From Solirubrobacterales bacterium (GTDB lineage Bacteria; Actinomycetota; Thermoleophilia; Solirubrobacterales; Solirubrobacteraceae): a stretch of DNA of 5,633 nt. Made by a program: the position numbers and the translations under genes. The first letter of the stretch is position 1; each line of letters begins with the position of its first letter. The notes beneath the pieces are model-generated. The model made no database searches and was not told where the DNA came from. It saw only the letters and a list, made by a program, of their open reading frames with translations. Positions 1-5,376 of this stretch are shown piece after piece. The DNA lies in assembly GCA_025964065.1 (NCBI GenBank), contig JAOPZO010000414.1, positions 1 to 5,633 on the forward strand, read 5' to 3'.

Positions 1-410
1 GCGAAGCCCGCGCAGGGCGGGCCGCCGCGGGCGCAGCCGTCCTGCCCGAGCGCGAGGTCGGCGGGGACCGCGGGGTCGGGCTGCAGCTTGGACCAGTCGA
101 CCACGAGCCGGTAGCGGTCGGGACGAAGCGCGGCGAGCGCGTCGCGGTACGCGCCGAAGCCCGGCGGCGCGGCGCCCGGGGCGATGAGATGCACGTTCTG
201 CTCGGAGATCCCGAGCTCGAGCGGGCGTCGCGCGTCGCGCGCGCCCGTGGTGCCGGTGGTCCCGGAGGCCGGCGCGCCCGTGGGCCCCCCGGCACGGAGC
301 CGCGGCTCGCCCTTCTCACCGCAGCCCGAGAGCACGAGCAGGAGCCCGAGCGCGGCGAGCACCAGGAGCGGCACGGGTGAGCGCGGGCGTGCCGGGTAGG
401 CCGGGGGCAT
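1..410 (-). CDS. Lipoprotein with glycoside-hydrolase-like N-terminus, partial
   Basis: The frame is open from the ATG at 410-408 to the left edge, giving 136 residues with the C-terminus missing. Residues 1-30 look like a lipoprotein signal peptide: Arg at 8 and 10, a long Leu/Val/Ala core, and the lipobox LSGC with Cys30 as the predicted lipidated residue. A Gly/Thr/Pro-rich linker follows (about 40-60). Then comes a region with LGISEQN (66-72) and RLVVDWSKLQPD (101-112). The latter resembles the first strands of TIM-barrel glycoside hydrolases, where an R-x-V-x-W-S-x-x-x-P pattern is common. A Cys126/Cys133 pair could form a disulfide. The protein is probably membrane-anchored and faces outside. 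The start is supported by an AAGAGG purine run just upstream, though the spacing is only about 3 nt; an in-frame GTG at codon 13 would remove the N-terminal Arg residues. Lipoprotein is a confident call; hydrolase and substrate are tentative because the catalytic residues lie outside the window. Confidence 0.8.
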   Translation of the reverse strand, partial: MPPAYPARPRSPVPLLVLAALGLLLVLSGCGEKGEPRLRAGGPTGAPASGTTGTTGARDARRPLELGISEQNVHLIAPGAAPPGFGAYRDALAALRPDRYRLVVDWSKLQPDPAVPADLALGQDGCARGGPPCAGF

Positions 411-507
411 GTTCCTCTTCTTCAGCAACCGCCTGGGCTGCCTCCCGTCCCTCCTGCTCTCGCTGGCGGTGACGGTGGTCCTGCTGCTGCTGCTCGGCGT
501 CCTCTAG
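409..507 (+). CDS. Tiny single-pass membrane protein (32 aa), FFSNRLG type
   Basis: A short frame encodes 32 residues: MFLFFSNRLGCLPSLLLSL, then an almost purely aliphatic run to a C-terminal GVL. The layout is a short aromatic, basic and polar head (residues 1-14) followed by one transmembrane helix (about 15-31). From memory, similar small proteins with an FFSNRLG-C-x-S-L-L start occur as hypothetical proteins in high-GC Actinobacteria; I cannot search to confirm this. It exactly fills the space between two neighbours: its ATG overlaps the divergent lipoprotein start within CATG (408-411), and its TAG lies 3 bp before the convergent erpA stop. There is a GGGGG stretch right before the ATG but no well-spaced ribosome binding site. 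Function is unknown; a small membrane-complex subunit or regulator is possible. Coding status rests mainly on the non-random head motif and the tight fit. Confidence 0.6.
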   Translation: MFLFFSNRLGCLPSLLLSLAVTVVLLLLLGVL

Positions 508-510
508 GGA

Positions 511-897
511 CTAGACCGCGGAGACCTCTTCCTCGTCCGCGACGCGGAACGAGGAGCCGCAGCCGCAGGCCGCCACGACGTTCGGGTTCACGACCTGGAA
601 CCCGGCGCCCTGGAGCGACTCGACGTACTCGATGACGGACCCGTCGACGTACGCGAGGCTCTGCGCGTCCACGAGGATCTTCATCCCGTGGTCCGTGAAC
701 ACGACGTCGCCGTCGCGCTGCTGGTCGAACGCGAGCTGGTACTGGAACCCGGAGCAGCCGCCGCCGCGCACCCCGACCCGCAGGCCGGCGGTCTCGACGT
801 CGGAGTCCTGGGCGCCCAGGAAGTCGCGGACCTTCGTCGCGGAGTCCTCCGTGAAGACGATGCCCTTGGCGTGGAGAGTGACCTCTGTGGTGCTCAT
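511..897 (-). CDS. erpA: A-type iron-sulfur carrier protein (ErpA/HesB/IscA family)
   Basis: This 128-residue protein carries the three invariant cysteines of A-type carriers: Cys48 in GGGCSGFQYQ, and Cys111 and Cys113 in ACGCGSSF near the C-terminus. The family binds [2Fe-2S] or [4Fe-4S] clusters received from the Isc or Suf scaffold and hands them to apo-enzymes in the cytoplasm. The motifs GGGCSGFQY, NPN (104-106) and CGCGSSF match the ErpA branch more closely than SufA or IscA, so erpA is the likely identity, though A-type paralogues are hard to separate without a tree. Length is slightly above the usual 105-120 residues because of a 10-residue N-terminal extension and an acidic C-terminal tail (ADEEEVSAV). 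The ATG lacks a clear Shine-Dalgarno sequence but sits 9 nt below a TACACT -10-like box, consistent with a leaderless or nearly leaderless transcript. It is divergent from bolA-grxD, whose products act in the same pathway. Confidence 0.93.
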   Translation of the reverse strand: MSTTEVTLHAKGIVFTEDSATKVRDFLGAQDSDVETAGLRVGVRGGGCSGFQYQLAFDQQRDGDVVFTDHGMKILVDAQSLAYVDGSVIEYVESLQGAGFQVVNPNVVAACGCGSSFRVADEEEVSAV

Positions 898-906
898 GCT
901 TCATTA

Positions 907-912
907 AGTGTA
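907..912 (-). promoter_or_regulatory. Predicted -10 box of erpA
   Basis: Read on the minus strand the hexamer is TACACT, fitting the TAnnnT pattern of actinobacterial housekeeping promoters. Nine bases separate it from the erpA ATG, so transcription would start within a few bases of the start codon. No convincing -35 box is visible. This is a prediction from pattern and position only. Confidence 0.45.
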
Positions 913-922
913 GCGGCCGCTA
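911..922. promoter_or_regulatory. Perfect 12-bp palindrome between erpA and bolA, candidate operator
   Basis: TAGCGGCCGCTA is fully self-complementary and sits near the middle of the 38-bp intergenic region. Its two ends overlap the predicted -10 boxes of both divergent promoters by 2 bp each, so a dimeric protein bound here could control both sides. No regulator is encoded nearby. Short GC palindromes arise easily at this composition, but the flanking TA/TA and the central placement make this one stand out. Confidence 0.4.
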
Positions 923-926
923 CCCT
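921..926 (+). promoter_or_regulatory. Predicted -10 box of bolA-grxD
   Basis: TACCCT lies 9 bases before the bolA ATG. No Shine-Dalgarno sequence precedes that ATG, which fits a leaderless or near-leaderless mRNA. It mirrors the erpA -10 box on the other side of the palindrome, at the same 9-base distance from its start codon. Confidence 0.45.
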
Positions 927-935
927 GGCGTCCAG

Positions 936-1166
936 ATGCCCCACGCAGACGAACTGAAGGCCCGGATCGAGTCCGCCCTGCCCGGCGCGAGCGCCGAGGT
1001 GGAGGACTGGACGGGCGGCGGTGACCACTTCCGCGCCACGGTCGTGGCCCCCCAGTTCGCGGGCCTCTCGCGCATCGCGCAGCACAAGCTCGTCTACGGC
1101 GTCTTCGGCGCCGAGATCGGCGGCCCGATCCATGCCCTCGCCCTCACCACCAAGCCCACGGAGTGA
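936..1166 (+). CDS. bolA: BolA/IbaG family protein
   Basis: The 76-residue product matches the compact BolA fold. It has an N-terminal helix (about residues 3-15), a strand with the conserved GGGDHFRATVVAP stretch (27-39), the recognition helix around FAGLSRIAQHKLVYGVFG (41-58), and the C-terminal IHALALTT strand (65-72) with the conserved family His66. BolA proteins form [2Fe-2S]-bridged heterodimers with CGFS monothiol glutaredoxins and act in Fe-S delivery or iron-status sensing. Some also bind DNA through the helix-turn-helix-like face. Here the very next gene encodes such a glutaredoxin, which strongly supports this role. The length and short N-terminus resemble IbaG-like members, but subfamily assignment is uncertain. 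The ATG has no ribosome binding site and follows a -10-like TACCCT by 9 bases. Confidence 0.93.
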   Translation: MPHADELKARIESALPGASAEVEDWTGGGDHFRATVVAPQFAGLSRIAQHKLVYGVFGAEIGGPIHALALTTKPTE

Positions 1167-1174
1167 CCCCCGAG

Positions 1175-1573
1175 ATGTCCGACAACCCCATCCGTGACGC
1201 CCTCGCCGGCGCCATCGCCGAAAACCCGACCATCCTCTTCATGAAGGGCACTCCCGACGCCCCCGCGTGCGGCTTCTCCGCCCGGACCGTCGGCGCCCTC
1301 CAGGCGCTCGAGGCGCCGTTCGCGGCCGTGGACATCCTCCCCGACCCGCGCATCCGCCAGGAGCTCAGCGCCCTCTCGGACTGGCCCACGATCCCGCAGC
1401 TCTTCGTCAACGGCGAGCTCGTCGGCGGCGCGGACATCGTCGCGGAGATGTACGAGACCGGCGAGCTCTCGCAGGTCCTGGGCCTCGAGGCCACCGGGGA
1501 CGCCCCCGCCGAGGCGCCCGCCGCCGTCGAGGAGCCCGCGGCCCCGCCGCTGCAGATCGAGAACCGCCTGTAG
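1175..1573 (+). CDS. grxD: CGFS monothiol glutaredoxin (Grx4/GrxD type)
   Basis: The 132-residue product contains the class II monothiol signature CGFS at 32-35, preceded by the FMKGTP loop (22-27) with Lys24. The WPT-I-P segment (70-74) has the cis-proline at 74, and GGAD (84-87) corresponds to the usual GGxD. These residues bind glutathione and help ligate a bridging [2Fe-2S] cluster; such proteins relay clusters and partner with BolA, encoded just upstream. After about residue 103 there is a Pro/Ala/Glu-rich tail ending in LQIENRL, which makes the protein about 20-25 residues longer than a typical single-domain Grx4. The ATG at 1175 is preferred because a GGAG lies 11 nt upstream and the protein then begins in family-typical fashion. 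An in-frame GTG at 1163 overlaps the bolA stop (GTGA) and would add four residues. Co-transcription with bolA is very likely. Confidence 0.93.
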   Translation: MSDNPIRDALAGAIAENPTILFMKGTPDAPACGFSARTVGALQALEAPFAAVDILPDPRIRQELSALSDWPTIPQLFVNGELVGGADIVAEMYETGELSQVLGLEATGDAPAEAPAAVEEPAAPPLQIENRL

Positions 1574-1609
1574 TCCCGCCCGGCGCGCCCCGGCCCCGGA
1601 GTCCCGCTC

Positions 1610-4600
1610 CTAGGCCGGCGGCGCGTCCCCGTCGGCCCACGGGAGCAGCGCCGCGATCCCCGCGACGGCCAGCACCGACTCCACCGCGCGGCTCGGCCGC
1701 CGGTAGGCCACCTGCCAGTCCTCCGCGGCCGCACTGCGGGGCAGCTCGAGCAGGAGCCCGAGCCCCGTGGAGTCGACGAACTCGAGGTCGGCGAGGTCCA
1801 GCACGACCCGGGACGCGGTGCCCCGGGCGGTGCTCACCGCCCGCCGCACCTGCCGCGCCGTCTCCACGTCGAGCTCCCCGCGGAGGGCGAGCACCGTGAC
1901 ATCGCCCTCCTGCTGCGCGCGGACGGAGAGCCCGGGCGGCAGGACCCCGCGCGCGGCCGGGACCGGGACCGCCGCGATGGGCGCGGGCCGCCCGAAGTGA
2001 TGGCCCTGCAGGTGCGTGACGCCCAGCGCCCGCAGCTTCGCCGCCGTCGCCGGGTCCTCGACCCCCTCGGCCACCGTGGTGACGTCGAGGTCCGCCGCGA
2101 GGCTGACGATGGCCTTCACGACGCTCTCGCTCGTGGCGTGCGTGAGGAGCTCCCGCACGAAGCGCATGTCGATCTTGAGCTCGTCGACGGGGATGCGCTG
2201 GATACGCGTCAGCGAGTTCCAGCCCGTCCCGAAATCGTCGAGGGCGAGGCCGCAGCCGAGGCCGCGGAGCTCGGCCGCGAAGCCGACCGCGGCGTCCGCG
2301 TTCGTGAAGAGCGCCGTCTCCGTGAGCTCGAGGGTGACCCGTGCCGGGTCGGCTCCCGTCCGCTCGAGCGCGGCGCGGAGGCGCGTGATGACGCTCGGGT
2401 CGCCGACGGACTGCGCCGAGAGGTTGACGTGGACGTGCTCGCCCCGCCCGGCGATCTCGACGGCGTGCTCGAGGACCCAGGCGTCGATGTCGGTCATGAG
2501 GCCGTGCTCCTCGGCGGCGGGGAGGAACTCCGCGGGCGGGACGAAGCCGCCGCGCCCGTCGCGCAGGCGGATGAGCAGCTCGTGCCCCGTGGTGAGCCCG
2601 GTCGCGCTCGCGACGATGGGCTGGGCGAAGAGGACGAACTGGTCCTCCTCGAGCGCGGTCCGGATCCGCGCGGCCCAGCGGAGCGCGTCCGCCTCGTGCC
2701 GCAGCCGGGCCTCGCGGACACGGCGGGCCGTGGCGTCCGCGAAGGTCACGAGCCGGCCGGGGCCCGAGCCCACGTCGGGGAGCTCCGTCGAGGTCCAGGA
2801 GACCGCCAGCGGCGTCCCGTCGGCGGTTGCGAAGCGGTCGTCGTCCGCCCGGGCGGTGCCCTCGGGGACGTCGATCGCCGGGACGCCCGCCGCGCCCGTG
2901 CCGCCGGGGTAGACCGCCTCACGCAGCGCGCGACCGAAGAGCGCCTCCGGGGAGGTGCCGAGGAGCTCGGCCGCCGCCGCGTTCGCGTAGGTGATCCGCC
3001 CCTCGCGGTCGCAGGTGAGCAGGCCGTCGGCCATGCTCGAGGTCACCGCGAGGAGGTAGTCGCGTGCAGCCTCGATGTCGCGCTCGTGCGCGTCGCGCCC
3101 CGTGAGGTCGACCGACACGGAGACGCTCCCGACGGGCGTCCCGTCGTCGCCGACGAGCGCCGTCGACTCGACGTGCACGGGGCGGACGATCCCGCGCTTG
3201 TCGCGGAGGTGCAGTTCGCCCTCCCAGCCCCCACCCGCCGCGTCCTCGGCGCGCACGCCGGTGCCCCGCTCGGGTTCGACGGCGGGGAGCAGCTCGGCGA
3301 TGCGGCGGCCGAGCGCCTCGTCTCGGTGGAAGCCGTACAGCGCCTCGGCGCCGTCGCTCCACTGCGTCACGGCGCCGTCGAGGTCGGTCGCCACCACGGC
3401 CGCGGGCACCTTGTGCAGGAGCTGGCCCTGCTGCACGAGGAGGTCGCGGGCGCTGCGTGCCTCGGTGACGTCGGCGTGGTGCACGACGACCCGGAGGGGG
3501 CGCTCGGCCGGGAAGCGGTTGGCGCGGACGACGAACCAGCGCGGGCCCGCGGGGGTCTCGCAGGCGTACTCGAGCTCGAACCGGTCGCTTCCCCCGGCGA
3601 CGATCGCGCGCAGCCCGGCCGCCAGCCTGGCGTCGGCGGGCGCACCCGTGGCCTCGAGCGCCGTGAGGTAGTCCTGGCCCGGCGCCGGGCGGACGCAGCT
3701 CGTGCCGGCCTGGGCCCAGGCGCTCCAGGCCGTGTTGGCGGCGAGCACCTCGCCGCGCGCGTCGAGGACCGCGACGTGGCTCGGCAGCGCGTCGAGGGTC
3801 GAGCGCCAGAAGGCGCGGGCGTTGCGCAGACGCTCCTGGAGCGCGAGCGGGTCCCCCACGCCGGCGCCACGCACGGGCGCGTCGCGGCCGCGCTCGGCCG
3901 TGGCGGCCCCCATCGTCGCGGCATCGTGCACGCGGGCGGCGTCGCCGCCGTGGCGCTTCGCCCACTGCAGCGCGGCGTCGGCGGCGGCATGCAGCTGCGC
4001 GCGGGACAGGCCGGGCCCCACTCGCAGAGCCCGACGGACGCCGTCACGGGCGGCGTCTCGGGGTGATGGAGCGCGGCGACGCGCGCCCGGACGCGCTCGG
4101 CGACCACGAGCGCCGAGGCGGCGTCGCTGCCGTCGAGCACGAGCGCGAAGACGTCGCCGCCGACGCGCGCGCAGAGGTCCTCGGCACGCCCGCCGGCAGC
4201 GAGCTCGCCGCCCACGAGCTGCAGGAGCAGGTCCCCCGCCTCGTGGCCGAAGGCGTCGTTGACCGCGGTGAGCTCGTCCAGGCCGACGAGCGCGAGCGTC
4301 ACGGGGTGCCCGTGGCGGCGCGAGCGGCTGATGACCTCCTCCAGCCGCTGCTCGTACCAGCGGCGGTTCGTCAGGCCGGTGAGCGCGTCCGTGGCGGCCT
4401 GGCGCTCGACGGCGGCGCCCGCCTCGACGTTCCCGAGCGCGACCGCGACGAGGTCGGCGAGGTCCGTGAGCAGCGGGAGCACCTGCTCCGCCGGGCCGTC
4501 GACGGCACGCCAGCCGACGACGATCGCGCCCCAGAGGCGTCCGTAGAGCCGCACGGGCACGGCGACGGAGGACGCGAGGCCGAGCGCCGCGAGGCGGCCC

Positions 4601-5253
4601 GTCGGCTCGCCCACCCGCGCCTCCCCGGTGCGGAGCAGCTCGGCGAGCTGGCCGCCCGGGAGCAGCGGGGCCTCGTCGCCCACGCCGAAGGACCCGTCGG
4701 CCGGCAGGCGACTCACCGCCCCGACGGCGAGGGAGCCGACGTCGGTGAAGCGGAGCGCCCAGCAGCCGTCCGCGTCGACGAGCGCGGCGACCTCGGTGCA
4801 CAGGAGCTCGTAGAGCGCGTCGCTCTGCGCGCCGGCCGCGACGGCGGTGGCGACGCGGCGCAGGACGTCGCGCCCTGCAGCGAGGTCGGCCTCCCGGCGT
4901 TCGGCGGCCTTGAGCTCCGTGACGTCGTGGAAGTGGACCGAGAGCCCACCACGGTGCGGCACGGCCTGGATGGCGAACCAGCGCTGCAGCGGCGGGTAGA
5001 AGCCCGTCGCGGTCGCGACGCGCCCCTCGGCGAGCGCGGTCCGGTAGCACGCCTGCCAGGGGCTGTCGGCGACACCCGGGAAGCGGTCGAAGATGACGTC
5101 GCCGAGCAGGTCGTCGGCTTGGAGGAGCGTCGCGGCGGGCGCGTTGACGTACGTGAAGCGCCACTCCCGGTCGAGGATGAAGAACGGGTTCGGCACGACG
5201 GCGAGCAGCTCGCGCGCGGTCGTCTCCGAGAGGTGGGTGGGGAGGGTCTGCAT
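1610..5253 (-). CDS. Multi-PAS GAF-GGDEF-EAL-STAS c-di-GMP regulator, frame broken once
   Basis: Two overlapping frames together encode one protein of 1214 residues: frame 1 covers 5253-4012 (residues 1-414) and frame 2 covers 4012-1610 (415-1214). The order is PAS1 (about 12-113), GAF (128-282), GGDEF (285-445), PAS2 (475-600), PAS3 (603-720), PAS4 (728-845), EAL (870-1092) and STAS (1107-1205). No membrane segment is seen, so it is probably cytosolic. The GGDEF active site reads GGDVF (365-369), losing the conserved Glu, while an RAED I-site (356-359) sits the standard five residues upstream. The domain is therefore more likely a GTP or c-di-GMP binding module than a cyclase. The EAL domain keeps Glu892 (motif ELL), Asn944, ELTE (976-979), DDFGTG (1006-1011), Lys1027, Asp1029, AEGVE (1062-1066) and Gln1083, so c-di-GMP phosphodiesterase activity is expected. 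The STAS domain has FVDSTGLG with Ser1162 as the usual phosphorylation site. The ATG at 5253 is chosen because the PAS fold begins right after it; there is no clear ribosome binding site. The break lies in the C-terminal part of GGDEF, so this may be a pseudogene, a sequencing error or a frameshifted gene. Confidence 0.85.
4012..4018 (-). other. Frameshift point at a G_GGC_CCG slippery-type heptamer
   Basis: Frame 1 reads the GGDEF domain up to TASVGLCEWGP and then gives non-family sequence. Frame 2 resumes with GLSRAQLHAAADAALQWAKR, the expected last helix of GGDEF domains. Joining them needs a shift of -1, equivalent to one missing base. On the coding strand the junction reads TGGGGCCCGG. 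Frame-1 codons GGC and CCG preceded by G give X_XXY_YYZ with X = G and Y = C, so both tRNAs could re-pair as GGG and CCC. The same G4C3 run is also a classic place for a base-call indel. No convincing downstream stem or upstream Shine-Dalgarno-like stimulator was seen. Confidence 0.85.
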
Positions 5254-5258
5254 CGTCG

Positions 5259-5275
5259 TCGGCCGGGCCGGCCGA
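5259..5275 (-). promoter_or_regulatory. GC hairpin immediately upstream of the c-di-GMP gene start
   Basis: A six-base stem (TCGGCC paired with GGCCGA) around a five-base loop lies 5 bases upstream of the ATG at 5253, in the place a ribosome binding site would occupy. If transcribed, it would form in the 5' untranslated region and could limit initiation. GC-rich DNA makes such stems common, so a regulatory role is only a suggestion. Confidence 0.3.
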
Positions 5276-5289
5276 ACGGGCCGCCCGGC

Positions 5290-5300
5290 GTCACTGTGAC
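5290..5300. repeat. Inverted repeat GTCAC-T-GTGAC, candidate operator
   Basis: This 11-bp interrupted palindrome, with perfect 5-bp arms, lies in the divergent region between the c-di-GMP gene and mtnA. It is 37 bases upstream of the c-di-GMP gene start, about where its promoter should be. It looks like a half-turn binding site for a small dimeric regulator, but no family can be assigned. Confidence 0.3.
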
Positions 5301-5321
5301 AGACCGCCTCCGTGTCGCTTT

Positions 5322-5340
5322 TCAACTGGCACGCCGTTGA
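5322..5340. repeat. Inverted repeat TCAAC-N9-GTTGA, candidate operator
   Basis: Perfect 5-bp arms are separated by 9 bases, giving 10 bp or more between arm centres, as expected for a dimer contacting one DNA face. It lies between the two divergent starts, and its left arm overlaps a TTGAAA (minus strand, 5325-5320) that could be a -35 element for the c-di-GMP gene. No -10 box at good spacing accompanies that TTGAAA, so the promoter itself is not called. The local AT-rich patch around 5319-5325 is notable in such a GC-rich window. Confidence 0.3.
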
Positions 5341-5363
5341 GACCGGCGGCGTGCCCGACGTCC

Positions 5364-5369
5364 TAGCAT
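5364..5369 (+). promoter_or_regulatory. Predicted -10 box of mtnA
   Basis: TAGCAT is a good TAnnnT match located 7 bases before the mtnA ATG, implying transcription starts at or next to the start codon. No ribosome binding site is present between them. A TTGAGA at 5337-5342 is too far upstream (21-bp spacer) to be a normal -35 box. Confidence 0.5.
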
Positions 5370-5376
5370 CGACCCC

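Noticed and set aside
184..399. Plus-strand frames of 63-71 codons at 184-399
   Set aside because: They are antisense to a convincing lipoprotein signal peptide and have shadow-type composition.
1574..1609. Possible bidirectional terminator between grxD and the c-di-GMP gene
   Set aside because: Only weak short symmetries are present (GGCGCGCC, and GGAG/CTCC around a 5-base loop), with no stable long stem and no T-run on either strand.
3367..4011. Continuation of the PAS-GAF-GGDEF frame to a stop at 3367
   Set aside because: After residue 414 the translation becomes Pro/Ser/Arg-rich without family similarity, whereas the -1 frame completes GGDEF and encodes the next PAS domains. It would be made only if no frameshift occurs.
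4022..4063. An internal Shine-Dalgarno or other upstream stimulator for frameshifting at 4012-4018
   Set aside because: Upstream of the heptamer on the coding strand I see no AGGAGG-like sequence at a useful distance, so programmed frameshifting gets no support beyond the heptamer itself.
1997..4066. A 689-codon open frame on the plus strand opposite the EAL/PAS region
   Set aside because: It is antisense to well-recognised domains, is rich in Arg/Ala/Gly with no domain pattern, and is explained by the lack of AT-rich stop codons in very GC-rich DNA. The same applies to the 4063-5340 plus-strand frame.
4013..5164. Upstream extension of the EAL-STAS frame to an ATG at 5164
   Set aside because: Its translation there is Arg/Pro/Ala-rich noise, while the other minus-strand frame over the same DNA encodes clear PAS, GAF and GGDEF motifs. 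The true N-terminus is in that other frame.
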